DNA of 64,000 nt from CAIWHR01 sp963724975 (GTDB taxonomy: Bacteria; Pseudomonadota; Gammaproteobacteria; Burkholderiales; Casimicrobiaceae), in assembly GCA_963724975.1 (NCBI GenBank), contig CAVRXB010000002.1:248001-312000 (forward strand), given 5' to 3'. Position 1 is the first letter of the stretch. Each line of letters begins with the position of its first letter. The notes under the pieces were generated by a model. That model was given only the letters and a program-made list of their open reading frames with translations. It did not search any database and was not told the origin of the DNA. The translations under genes were made by a program, and so were the position numbers. Below are positions 1-8,194 of the stretch, one piece after another.

Positions 1-1287
1 GCCGGACTGCCGGTGAATCGCGAGCATCATGTGGCACGCGGCGCGGCCGACCTCATGGCGTTCTACCGCAGCGTCGCCGAGCGCCGTAACGACCTGCCGT
101 TCGACATCGACGGCGTCGTTTACAAGGTCAATTCGCTCGAGCTGCAGCGCACGCTTGGATTCCTCACCCGAGAGCCGCGCTGGGCGGTGGCCCACAAGTT
201 CCCGGCGGAGGAGATGGCAACGCAAGTCCTCGGCATCGATGTCAACGTCGGGCGCACCGGTGCGATTACTCCTATCGCTCGCCTTGTCCCGGTGTTCGTC
301 GGCGGCGTGACCGTGACTAACGCAACGCTCCACAACGAAGACGAGATACGGCGCAAGGATGTCCACATCGGCGACACCGTCATCGTGCGGCGCGCGGGCG
401 ACGTGATTCCGGAAGTGGTCCGCGTGCTTACGGAAAAGCGGCCGAAAAACGCGAAATCCTTCGTGATGCCGACCAAGTGTCCCGACTGCGGCTCGGCGGT
501 CGTGCGCCTCGCTGACGAAGCGATTGCGCGCTGCTCCGGAGGGCTCTTCTGCCCGGCACAGCGCAAGCAGGCGTTGCTCCATTTCGCAAGTCGCCGCGCG
601 CTCGACATAGAAGGCCTGGGTGAGAAGCTGGTCGAGCAACTGGTGGACGCGGGACTCGTCCACACGCCGGCGGATATCTACCGGCTCGACGTAGAGACAC
701 TCGCGGGCCTCGAGCGCATGGCCGAAAAATCCGCGGCCAACGTCGTTGCCGCGATCGAGAAAGGCAAGGAGACGACGCTCGCCCGCTTCATCTACGCCCT
801 CGGGATCCGGCAGGTCGGGGAGGCAACGGCCCGCGATCTGGCGCGGCATTTTGGCAATCTCGACGCCTTGATGGCAGCGACGATGGACGAGCTCGCTGGC
901 GTGCGCGACGTCGGCCCTGTAGTGGCGGAGAGCATTTCGCGTTTCTTCGCCGAGCGGCACAATCGCGAGGTGATCGACGCCTTGCGCAAGCGCGGCGTGC
1001 ACTGGCGCGATACGGCGCCGCAACGCGCACCCGCGGGCAAGCTCGCCGGGTTTACGCTCGTGTTGACCGGAACGCTGCCTTCGCTGTCGCGCGAGGACGC
1101 GAAGGCGATGATCGAGGCGGAAGGCGGCAAAGTCGCGGGCAGCGTATCGACGAAGACCGACTATGTCGTGGCCGGCGAAGAGGCAGGAAGCAAGCTCGAC
1201 AAAGCGCAGGCGCTCGGCGTTCCCATCATCGATGAGGCGGAGTTCCGGAAGCTGTTGAAGACCGGCGCGCCGCCGAAATCCCGATGA
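1..1287 (+). CDS. ligA: NAD-dependent DNA ligase, 3' part (5' end outside window)
   Basis: This is the C-terminal 428 residues of LigA, which seals nicks in duplex DNA using NAD+ during replication and repair. The reading frame is open from base 1, so the gene starts upstream. The catalytic KxDG lysine and most of the adenylation domain are therefore missing here. Visible parts, in order, are the end of the nucleotidyltransferase domain (IDGVVYKVN, then RWAVAHKFP), the OB fold, a four-cysteine zinc finger (C160, C163, C178, C184 of the fragment), helix-hairpin-helix repeats (about 190-330) and a C-terminal BRCT domain (about 350-420, starting GFTLVLTGTLP). Domain order and length match ordinary bacterial LigA. 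galU follows 25 bp downstream. Confidence 0.97.
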   Translation, partial: AGLPVNREHHVARGAADLMAFYRSVAERRNDLPFDIDGVVYKVNSLELQRTLGFLTREPRWAVAHKFPAEEMATQVLGIDVNVGRTGAITPIARLVPVFVGGVTVTNATLHNEDEIRRKDVHIGDTVIVRRAGDVIPEVVRVLTEKRPKNAKSFVMPTKCPDCGSAVVRLADEAIARCSGGLFCPAQRKQALLHFASRRALDIEGLGEKLVEQLVDAGLVHTPADIYRLDVETLAGLERMAEKSAANVVAAIEKGKETTLARFIYALGIRQVGEATARDLARHFGNLDALMAATMDELAGVRDVGPVVAESISRFFAERHNREVIDALRKRGVHWRDTAPQRAPAGKLAGFTLVLTGTLPSLSREDAKAMIEAEGGKVAGSVSTKTDYVVAGEEAGSKLDKAQALGVPIIDEAEFRKLLKTGAPPKSR

Positions 1288-1312
1288 CAACCACGTTCCT
1301 CTCTGACAGATC

Positions 1313-2200
1313 ATGACGATGCGCAAGATCACGAAGGCCGTTTTCCCCGTCGCCGGCATGGGCACGCGTTTTCTACCGGCCACCAAGGCGAGCCCGAAAG
1401 AGATGCTGCCGGTGGTCGACAAGCCGTTGATTCAATACGCGGTCGAAGAAGCCGCGGCTGCCGGCATCACCGACATGATCTTCATCACCGGACGCAACAA
1501 GCGCGCGATCGAGGACCATTTCGACAAGGCCTACGAGCTCGAAACCGAGCTCGCGCTTCGCAACAAGACCGACTTGCTGCAGCAGGTGCAGGGAGCAACG
1601 CCACCCGGCATCAACTGCATTTTCATCCGGCAATCGGAGGCGTTGGGACTCGGCCATGCCGTCCTGTGCGCAGCGCCCGTCGTCGGCGACGAGCCGTTTG
1701 CCGTGCTGCTGGCGGACGACCTGATCGACGCGCAAAAACCCGTGATGCAGCAGATGACCGAGCTTGCGCAGCGTGAGAATTGCTCGGTGATCGGCGTCAT
1801 GTCGGTGCCGGCCGAGGACGTCGGCAGTTGGGGTATCGTCGAGACGGGGCCCGCCAGCGGTCGCGTGGCGCCGATTTCACGAACCGTCGAGAAACCCAAG
1901 GCGGGAACGACGCCATCTACGCTGGCGGTTGTCGGTCGCTATGTGCTGACGCCGCGCATCTTCGACCATTTGCGTTCGATGCCGCCCGGCGCAGGTGGCG
2001 AGATCCAGCTCACCGACGCCATCGCGCGGTTGCTCGCCGACGAGCGCGTGCTCGCCTACACCTTCGAGGGCCGCCGGTATGACTGCGGCCGCAAGCTCGG
2101 CTACCTCGAGGCGACGGTCGACTTCGGCCTCAAGCACCCGGATCTGGCGGAAGATTTTGCGGCATTCCTCCGGCAGAAGCGCGAGCGCCCGAGCCGATGA
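1313..2200 (+). CDS. galU: UTP--glucose-1-phosphate uridylyltransferase
   Basis: GalU makes UDP-glucose from UTP and glucose-1-phosphate in the cytoplasm, feeding LPS, exopolysaccharide and galactose metabolism. The 295-aa product begins with the family signature: GMGTRFLPATKASPKEML at about residues 14-31, then VDKPLIQYAVEEA. The lysine-bearing VEKPKAG motif is near residue 195. Length is normal for the family. Another ATG lies two codons downstream (MTM), so the start could shift by six bases. Its TGA overlaps the oxyR ATG in an ATGA, which implies translational coupling. Confidence 0.96.
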   Translation: MTMRKITKAVFPVAGMGTRFLPATKASPKEMLPVVDKPLIQYAVEEAAAAGITDMIFITGRNKRAIEDHFDKAYELETELALRNKTDLLQQVQGATPPGINCIFIRQSEALGLGHAVLCAAPVVGDEPFAVLLADDLIDAQKPVMQQMTELAQRENCSVIGVMSVPAEDVGSWGIVETGPASGRVAPISRTVEKPKAGTTPSTLAVVGRYVLTPRIFDHLRSMPPGAGGEIQLTDAIARLLADERVLAYTFEGRRYDCGRKLGYLEATVDFGLKHPDLAEDFAAFLRQKRERPSR

Positions 2201-3087
2201 CTCTGAGCGAGCTGCGCTATATCGTAGCCGTGGCGCACGAGCGCAGCTTCGGACGCGCGGCGCAACGCTGCTTCGTGAGCCAGCCCGCGCTCTCGGTCGC
2301 GATCCAGAAGCTCGAGGACGAATTGGGCACGCGCCTTTTCGAACGCGGCAAGTCCGAGGTGTCGGTGACGCCGGTGGGCGAGCGGATCGTCGAGCAGGCG
2401 CAAAAGGTGCTCGAGGAGGCGGCGCGCGTGAAGGAGCTCGCGCAAGCGGGTCGCAACGAGCTCTCTGGGCCGCTGCGGCTCGGCGCGATCTACACGATTG
2501 CCCCGTATCTTCTTCCCGACCTGATTCCGGCGTTGCATGAGCGCGCGCCGCAGATGCCACTCGAGATCGAGGAGAACCTGACCGAGCACCTCGAAGCCGC
2601 GCTCAAAAGCGGGCGCATCGACGCAGCGATCGTCGCGCTGCCATTCGCGCCACCCGGCATCGTCACCGAATTTCTCTATGAAGAGCCGTTCCGGATCGTC
2701 GTGCCGCGCAGCCACAAGTGGGCGCGCCGCAAGTCCGTGCATGTCGACGAGCTCGCGTCCGAAAATCCGATCCTGCTCGGCGTCGGTCACTGCTTCCGCG
2801 AGCAGGTGCTGGACGCCTGCCCGGAGCTGAACCGTGCGGATTCACGGGTGACGCGCGGCAACTCGCTGGAGACGGTGCGCAACATGGTGGCCTCCGGCCT
2901 CGGCGTGTCGGTGCTGCCGCGCGACGCGATGACGCCCAAATACCACAGCACGCTGGTGGTGCCCGTGCCGTTCGCACGGCCGATTCCCGCGCGGCGCGTC
3001 GCTCTCGCGTGGCGGAAAAGCTTTCCGCGCCCACAGGCGATCGCCGCGATACACGATGCGGTGGCTGCCTGCCGTCCCCGGAAATAG
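2197..3087 (+). CDS. oxyR: LysR-type peroxide sensor OxyR
   Basis: The 296-aa product is a LysR-family regulator with an N-terminal winged HTH (about 1-60, including SQPALSVAIQKLEDELG) and a C-terminal sensing domain. The identification as OxyR rests on the redox motif GHCFREQVLDAC. Its two cysteines fall at residues 199 and 208, the same numbers as the disulfide pair of E. coli OxyR. It is therefore expected to sense H2O2 by C199-C208 oxidation and activate catalase/peroxiredoxin genes. None of those targets is in the window. It overlaps galU by ATGA and is followed, 53 bp on, by a dehydrogenase with its own ribosome site. Confidence 0.93.
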   Translation: MTLSELRYIVAVAHERSFGRAAQRCFVSQPALSVAIQKLEDELGTRLFERGKSEVSVTPVGERIVEQAQKVLEEAARVKELAQAGRNELSGPLRLGAIYTIAPYLLPDLIPALHERAPQMPLEIEENLTEHLEAALKSGRIDAAIVALPFAPPGIVTEFLYEEPFRIVVPRSHKWARRKSVHVDELASENPILLGVGHCFREQVLDACPELNRADSRVTRGNSLETVRNMVASGLGVSVLPRDAMTPKYHSTLVVPVPFARPIPARRVALAWRKSFPRPQAIAAIHDAVAACRPRK

Positions 3088-3140
3088 AAGGTCGTCTCAG
3101 ACCGGTAACGCACGCCCATGTCACTCACAAGGAACAAGCC

Positions 3141-3905
3141 ATGTATCCGGATCTAAAAGGGAAGGTCGTCCTCATCACCGGCGCGTCGACCGGCATCGGC
3201 GCTGCCGCCGCACTCGCGTTTGCACGCGAAGGCAGCAAGCTCGTCGTCCATTACAACGCGAGTGCCGATGCCGCGCGCGCGGTGGCGGCCGAAGCGAAGA
3301 AGCACGGCGCGGAAGCCATCCTGTCCGGGGGCGATGTCACGCAGGAAGGCGACGTAAAGCGGATCGTCGGCGAGGCGATGAAGGCGTTCGGGCGAATCGA
3401 TGTCCTGATCAACAACGCGGGCGGCATGCTCGGGCGGATCAAGATCGAGGATTACACGGTCGAGCACATCAATCGCGTGCTGACGCTCAACTGTACGCAG
3501 GTCGCGCTCTTCATGCGCGAGGTGATCCCCGGCATGCGGCGGCAAAAATCCGGCAATGTCATCAACGTCACGTCGATCGCGGCACGCCATGGAGGGGGCG
3601 GCGGCGCGATCCTCTACGCGGGCGCCAAGGGTTTCGTCTCCGCCGTCACCCACGGCTGGGCAAAGGAAGTCGTCGGTGACGGCATCCGTGTCAATGCGGT
3701 CTCACCTGGCGTGATCGTGACGCCGTTCCACGACCGTTATTCGACGGCAGAGCAGTTGAAAACCATGCAGGCGATGATTCCGATGAACCGGCTTGGTTCG
3801 GCCGACGAATGCGCAGGGACGTTTCTCTATCTCGCCTCCGACGCCGCGAGCGGCTACGTGACGGGCCAGGTGATCGAAGTCAACGGCGGGCAGTACATGC
3901 CCTAG
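3141..3905 (+). CDS. SDR family oxidoreductase (FabG/glucose dehydrogenase-like)
   Basis: This is a classical short-chain dehydrogenase/reductase of 254 aa using NAD(P)H. The Rossmann glycine motif TGASTGIG is near residues 13-20, NNAGG is in the middle, a catalytic Ser lies in NVTSIAARHG, and YAGAKG supplies the YxxxK pair. The C terminus (GYVTGQVIEVNGGQYMP) is typical of FabG-like enzymes. The ATG at 3141 was chosen because an AAGGA site lies 8-12 bases upstream and the family N terminus (LKGKVVLITGAS) follows directly. The open frame extends further upstream only inside oxyR. The substrate cannot be told from sequence. Confidence 0.9.
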   Translation: MYPDLKGKVVLITGASTGIGAAAALAFAREGSKLVVHYNASADAARAVAAEAKKHGAEAILSGGDVTQEGDVKRIVGEAMKAFGRIDVLINNAGGMLGRIKIEDYTVEHINRVLTLNCTQVALFMREVIPGMRRQKSGNVINVTSIAARHGGGGGAILYAGAKGFVSAVTHGWAKEVVGDGIRVNAVSPGVIVTPFHDRYSTAEQLKTMQAMIPMNRLGSADECAGTFLYLASDAASGYVTGQVIEVNGGQYMP

Positions 3906-3938
3906 CTGCGGCCCCCAGTGATCCGGGGGAACCCGTGG

Positions 3939-4628
3939 TCAGGCCAGAAGCGGCGGCAGATCCGACAGCGTGGCGATGATGCGGTCCGGCGCCGGCCCAT
4001 GACAATCGACAGGCGCGCTGGCGCGGTTAATCCAGAACGTCGTGAAGCCGAACGCCTTGGCGCCGATCGCATCCCAGCAATTCGACGATACAAACCCGAT
4101 TCGCGACCGCGGCAGTTGCAGCCGGTCCAGCGCGAGCTGGTAGACCCGCGGACTGGGCTTGTAGATACCGGCCACGTCCACCGAAAGAACGCCATCGAGG
4201 TGCGCGTCGAGTCCGTGATGGCGGACGAGCGGCTCCAGCATCGCCAGCGTGCCGTTGGACAGAATCCAGCGAGGGCGCGGCGCAAGCGCGGCGAGCGCTG
4301 CCGGCACGTCGCGATAGGGAGCGAGGGTGAGATAAGCATCGCGCAATTCGCGGCGGTCAGGAGCGGCGAGCGGGGCGTCGAGCGCCGCCAATGCGTAATC
4401 GAGTGCCTGCGCGGTGACTCCCGAGAAATCTTTTCGCGCAGAGGGACCCATCAAGCTTTGCAGCCACGAATATTCGAGCTGTTTCGCACGCCACAGCTGC
4501 GACAGCGCCGCACCGCGTCCCGGCAAGAGCTTTTCCGCGGTCGCGACCACTGAGTTCACATCGAACAGCGTGCCGTACGCATCGAAGACGAGCGCATCGA
4601 TTTCGAGCGGCGAAGCGATCGCGGACAT
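3939..4628 (-). CDS. Haloacid dehalogenase, type II (HAD superfamily)
   Basis: The 229-aa product matches the L-2-haloacid dehalogenase branch of the HAD superfamily. The nucleophile motif is FDAYGTLFD, with Asp16 as the expected nucleophile. Motif II is WILSNGT, followed by the family pattern KPSPRVYQLALDRL with the conserved lysine and the FVSSNCWDAIGAKAFGF segment. Such enzymes hydrolyse 2-haloalkanoic acids, but many members act on unknown substrates. The gene converges on the SDR gene with 33 bp between stops. It is separated from the upstream tRNA-Val by that tRNA's terminator, so it likely has its own promoter. Confidence 0.9.
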   Translation of the reverse strand: MSAIASPLEIDALVFDAYGTLFDVNSVVATAEKLLPGRGAALSQLWRAKQLEYSWLQSLMGPSARKDFSGVTAQALDYALAALDAPLAAPDRRELRDAYLTLAPYRDVPAALAALAPRPRWILSNGTLAMLEPLVRHHGLDAHLDGVLSVDVAGIYKPSPRVYQLALDRLQLPRSRIGFVSSNCWDAIGAKAFGFTTFWINRASAPVDCHGPAPDRIIATLSDLPPLLA

Positions 4629-4666
4629 CGTCAGCAGCGTCTGTCGCGTACGAAAGCCCAGGATAC

Positions 4667-4699
4667 AAAAAAAGAGGGGTTACACTTGCGCGTAACCCC
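4667..4699 (-). terminator. Rho-independent terminator of tRNA-Val
   Basis: On the minus strand a perfect 8-bp stem (GGGGTTAC/GTAACCCC, 8-nt loop) is followed by TC and a run of seven T. It lies 11 bases past the tRNA-Val 3' end and is a textbook intrinsic terminator for that tRNA. Confidence 0.88.
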
Positions 4700-4709
4700 T
4701 TGGTTCATT

Positions 4710-4784
4710 TGGTGGGCGGTACAGGGTACGATCCTGTGACCCCTGCCGTGTGAAGGCAGTGCTCTACCGCTGAGCTAACCGCCC
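4710..4784 (-). tRNA. tRNA-Val (anticodon CAC), CCA encoded
   Basis: The minus strand folds into a full cloverleaf of 75 nt with an encoded CCA. The acceptor stem is GGGCGGT/ACCGCCC, the D-arm begins GCTCAGCGGTAGAGC, and the anticodon stem CTGCC/GGCAG encloses TTCACAC, giving anticodon CAC (valine, GTG codons). The T-stem ACAGG/CCTGT is perfect. The T-loop, however, reads ATCGTAC instead of the usual TTCRANY: positions 54 and 58 are A and T rather than T and A. All other invariant positions look normal. A strong terminator follows. Confidence 0.93.
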
Positions 4785-5037
4785 CGCGAACCCAGACAGG
4801 AGCCATGATTTAAGCACGGTGCGCGGAACAGGGTCAAACCGCGAATGACCGTTTGTCCAACCATGTCCAGGACAGAAAATGCACTTCAGCGGCGGGCCTG
4901 ATGGCCGCAAAAGCGAGGACGGCGAGGCGCTTCGGCGCGGGGTTCAGGATAAGCCCCTACCAGATCAGGCTTTTCCCGATTCGCCCGGGATTCATGCCGG
5001 ATCGGCCGGACGTTCAGGCCATAGCCAGAATATTTTC

Positions 5038-6453
5038 GTGTCCCGTATCCCATACGACGAAATGCAGTCCCCGGACGGCCAGATACGCCCCCACTACGAG
5101 GCGTTTGCGGGCTGGCTCGCCCGGACGCCCCCGGCACGCATCGCTCAGAAGCGAGAAGAGGCTGAGCGCGCGTTCCATCGGGTCGGCATCACCTTCGCGG
5201 TTTACGGTGAAGAATCGGGAACCGAGCGACTGATCCCGTTCGACATCGTGCCGCGCATCATTCCCGCGGACGAATGGAAGATGCTCGATCGTGGCTTGCG
5301 CCAGCGCGTCAGCGCGCTGAACGCATTCCTCCACGACGTCTACCACGACCAGAAGATCCTCGCCGCTGGTGTCATCCCCCGCGAGCGCGTGCTCGGCAAC
5401 AACCAGTACCGCAAGGAGATGCACGGGATGGACGTTCCCGGCGACATCTATGCGCACATCGCCGGCGTGGATATCGTTCGCGCCGGCGAGGGCGAGTATT
5501 ACGTGCTCGAGGACAACCTCCGCGTCCCCTCCGGCGTGTCCTACATGCTCGAAAACCGCAGGATGATGATGCGGCTTTTCCCCGAGCTCTTTGCGACACA
5601 GCCGATCCGGCCGGTGCAGCATTACCCCGATCTCCTGCTGGAGAACCTCCATGCGCTCGCGCCCTCGGGCGAAGAGGCGCCGACGGTGGCCGTGCTTACG
5701 CCGGGCGCCTATAACTCGGCGTATTACGAGCACGCATTCCTCGCCCAGCAAATGGGAGTCGAGCTCGTCGAGGGCATCGACCTCTTCGTGCAAAGCGATA
5801 CCGTATACATGCGCACGACGAAGGGACCGCAGCGGGTCCACGTGATCTACCGCCGTGTGGACGACGATTTTCTCGATCCGCGCGCGTTTCGTCCCGACTC
5901 GATGCTTGGCGTGCCTGGCCTGTTCGCCGCCTATCGCGCCGGACGCGTGACGCTCGCCAATGCGATCGGCACCGGCGTTGCCGACGACAAGTCGATCTAT
6001 CCCTACGTCCCCGACATGATCAAGTTCTACTTGAGTGAGGAGCCGGTCCTGAACAACGTGCCGACCTGGCGGCTTCATCGGCCCGAGGACCGCGACCACG
6101 TGCTCGAGCGCCTCCACGAGGTCGTCGTCAAGGAGGTGCACGGAGCGGGCGGCTACGGGATGCTGGTCGGGCCCGCGTCGACGGCGGCAGAGCGCGATGA
6201 GTTCCGGGCCCGTATCCTGAGCCATCCCGACAAATACATTGCGCAGCCGACGCTTGCGTTGTCGACATGCCCGACATTCGTCGAAAGCGGCCTCGCCCCG
6301 CGACACATCGATTTTCGCCCCTACCTGCTGTCCGGCAAGCACATGAGCCTCGTGCCGGGCGGCCTTACGCGCGTCGCGCTGCGAGAAGGCTCGCTGGTCG
6401 TTAACTCTTCGCAGGGCGGGGGAACCAAAGATACCTGGGTCGTCGCGCGGTAG
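5038..6453 (+). CDS. Circularly permuted ATP-grasp protein of the Anbu cassette
   Basis: This is a member of the circularly permuted ATP-grasp family (DUF404/DUF407), predicted to form a peptide-like bond using ATP. Recognisable segments are IRPHYEAFAGWL near the N terminus, LGNNQYRKEMHG, YVLEDNLRVPSGVSYMLENR (about 165-185), NAIGTGVADDKSIYPYVPDM and a C-terminal SSQGGGTKDTWV. I chose the GTG at 5038 (471 aa) because the family usually begins near SRIPYDEM. The frame stays open back to an ATG at 4879, but those 53 residues do not look coding. The next three genes follow within 14-37 bp or less, which suggests one operon. The substrate is unknown. Confidence 0.88.
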   Translation: MSRIPYDEMQSPDGQIRPHYEAFAGWLARTPPARIAQKREEAERAFHRVGITFAVYGEESGTERLIPFDIVPRIIPADEWKMLDRGLRQRVSALNAFLHDVYHDQKILAAGVIPRERVLGNNQYRKEMHGMDVPGDIYAHIAGVDIVRAGEGEYYVLEDNLRVPSGVSYMLENRRMMMRLFPELFATQPIRPVQHYPDLLLENLHALAPSGEEAPTVAVLTPGAYNSAYYEHAFLAQQMGVELVEGIDLFVQSDTVYMRTTKGPQRVHVIYRRVDDDFLDPRAFRPDSMLGVPGLFAAYRAGRVTLANAIGTGVADDKSIYPYVPDMIKFYLSEEPVLNNVPTWRLHRPEDRDHVLERLHEVVVKEVHGAGGYGMLVGPASTAAERDEFRARILSHPDKYIAQPTLALSTCPTFVESGLAPRHIDFRPYLLSGKHMSLVPGGLTRVALREGSLVVNSSQGGGTKDTWVVAR

Positions 6454-6467
6454 GAGCCTCTCTTAAC

Positions 6468-7424
6468 ATGCTCTGCCGGACCGCCAACGAGCTCTTCTGG
6501 ATGTCGCGCCACATCGAGCGCGCTGAAAACGCGGCGCGCCTGCTCGATGTCACGTACAAGATGTCGCTCCTGCCCTACGAGGTCGTCGAGCCCGGCCTCG
6601 CATGGGCCGAGCCGTGGGCAGTGCCGCTCGTCACGTCTGGGCTCGTCACGAGCTACTACGAGCAGTACACCGAGCTCGCGGCCGAGAACGTGCTGCGGCT
6701 GATGATTCTCGACTCCGCCAATCCGTCGTCGATCTACAGTTGCCTCTATGCAGCGCGCGAGTCGGCGCGCTCGGTGCGCGGCGCGATCACCTCGGAGATG
6801 TACGAGGACCTGAATTCCGCGTGGCTCGAGATGCGCGACTGCGACTACGAGACGCTCGAGTCGCGCGGGGTCTCCGAGTTCCTCGACTGGGTCAAGATGC
6901 GCTCGCATCTCTTTCGCGGGGTGACGTTCGGCACCATGTTGCGCGACGAGGCCTACCATTTCATCCGCCTCGGGACCCATCTCGAGCGGGCCGACAACAC
7001 GGCGCGCATCCTGGACGTCAAATACCACACGCTGCTTCCCAGTGCGGCCGATGTCGGCGGCGCCGTCGACTACTATCAGTGGGGGGCGCTGCTTCGTTCG
7101 GTGTCGGGTTTCGAGTCGTACCGCAAGATCTACAGCGACGTGATCACGCCTCGCCGCGTTGCCGAACTCCTGATTCTTCGCGACGACATGCCGCGCTCGC
7201 TGCATGCCTGCATGAACTTCATCCACGACACGCTGGAAACGCTATGCGACGATTCGAGCCGGGAAGTGGAGCGTGCCGCGGGCGAGCTTCATGCCAAGCT
7301 TCATTACGGCCGCGCCGACGCCATCATCGAACAGGGCCTGCACGAGTATCTGATGGATTTTCTCGAACGCATCTCGTCGCTCGGCAACGGCATCAACCGG
7401 TATTTCCTCGCGCCGCCGATTTGA
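6468..7424 (+). CDS. Alpha-E domain protein (DUF403)
   Basis: The 318-aa, mostly helical product begins MLCRTANELFWMSRHIERAE, the characteristic start of the alpha-E family. It also carries a family-like SLHACMNFIHD segment near residue 245. No enzyme activity is established for the family. It is found almost always beside circularly permuted ATP-grasp and transglutaminase genes, so it is thought to act with them, possibly as a scaffold or substrate-binding partner. A GGAG site lies upstream of the ATG at 6468. The spacing to the ATP-grasp gene is 14 bp, so co-transcription is likely. Confidence 0.9.
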   Translation: MLCRTANELFWMSRHIERAENAARLLDVTYKMSLLPYEVVEPGLAWAEPWAVPLVTSGLVTSYYEQYTELAAENVLRLMILDSANPSSIYSCLYAARESARSVRGAITSEMYEDLNSAWLEMRDCDYETLESRGVSEFLDWVKMRSHLFRGVTFGTMLRDEAYHFIRLGTHLERADNTARILDVKYHTLLPSAADVGGAVDYYQWGALLRSVSGFESYRKIYSDVITPRRVAELLILRDDMPRSLHACMNFIHDTLETLCDDSSREVERAAGELHAKLHYGRADAIIEQGLHEYLMDFLERISSLGNGINRYFLAPPI

Positions 7425-7461
7425 TTCGGTAGAATCCGATCTTTTTCGGCATCGCTGCTCC

Positions 7462-8193
7462 ATGACCTATTGCGTCGCGATCACGCTCCAAGCCGGCATG
7501 ATCTTCGCGTCGGATTCGCGGACCAACGCGGGGGTCGACCAGATTTCGCGGTTTTCGAAGATGCGCACGTTCGTCAAGCCGGGCGACCGGGTGATCGTGA
7601 CGCTGTCGTCGGGGAATCTGTCAATGACGCAGAACACGGTCAACACGCTCGAGCAGCGGGCGCGGGCCACCGACGGGCAGACCAATCTGTGGACCGCGAC
7701 GTCGATGTTCGAGGTCGCGCGCCTCCTCGGTGATGCGCTGCGCGAGGTGAAGACGCGCGACGGCCCGTACATGGAGCAGAACAACATCGACTCCTACGCG
7801 AATTTCCTGGTTGGCGGCCAGATCAAGGGTGAAACGCCGCGACTGTTCGATGTCTACAGCGAAGGCAACTTCATCGAAGCGACGCCCGACACATGTTATT
7901 TCCAGATAGGCGAGAGCAAGTACGGCAAACCGGTGCTGGATCGCGTAATCACGCGCGCCACGTCGCTGGTCGAGGCGACGAAATGCACGCTGGTCTCATT
8001 CGACTCGACGATGCGCTCCAACATCTCGGTCGGCCTGCCGATCGATCTGCTGGTCTACGAGATCGATTCGCTGTCCGTCCGGCTCCAGCGCCGGATCGAA
8101 GAGAGTGATCCGTACTTCCAGATGGTGCATAAGGAATGGGGAGAGGGCCTGCGGCGCGTGTTCACGCAGCTCCCCGACCCCGACTGGATCTAA
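7462..8193 (+). CDS. Anbu, proteasome-type peptidase
   Basis: The 243-aa product belongs to Anbu (ancestral beta subunit), an HslV/20S-like Ntn hydrolase. The start MTYCVAITLQAGMIFASDSR places the expected nucleophile Thr at residue 2, exposed after removal of Met. The Asp in ASDSRT matches the active-site region of the fold. Anbu proteins assemble into ring or lock-washer oligomers, but their natural substrate is unresolved. It sits between the alpha-E and transglutaminase genes, the classic neighbourhood of this family. No HslU-like or Clp ATPase is encoded nearby, so any unfolding partner is not visible here. Confidence 0.93.
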   Translation: MTYCVAITLQAGMIFASDSRTNAGVDQISRFSKMRTFVKPGDRVIVTLSSGNLSMTQNTVNTLEQRARATDGQTNLWTATSMFEVARLLGDALREVKTRDGPYMEQNNIDSYANFLVGGQIKGETPRLFDVYSEGNFIEATPDTCYFQIGESKYGKPVLDRVITRATSLVEATKCTLVSFDSTMRSNISVGLPIDLLVYEIDSLSVRLQRRIEESDPYFQMVHKEWGEGLRRVFTQLPDPDWI

Positions 8194-8194
8194 C

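Noticed and set aside
3912..3929. Hairpin between the convergent SDR and dehalogenase genes as a terminator
   Set aside because: A 5-bp C/G stem with an 8-nt loop and no T-run on either strand; too weak to call.
5014..6342. Antisense frame across the ATP-grasp gene
   Set aside because: Translation is rich in His/Asp/Val as expected of a shadow frame; the plus-strand protein has clear family motifs.
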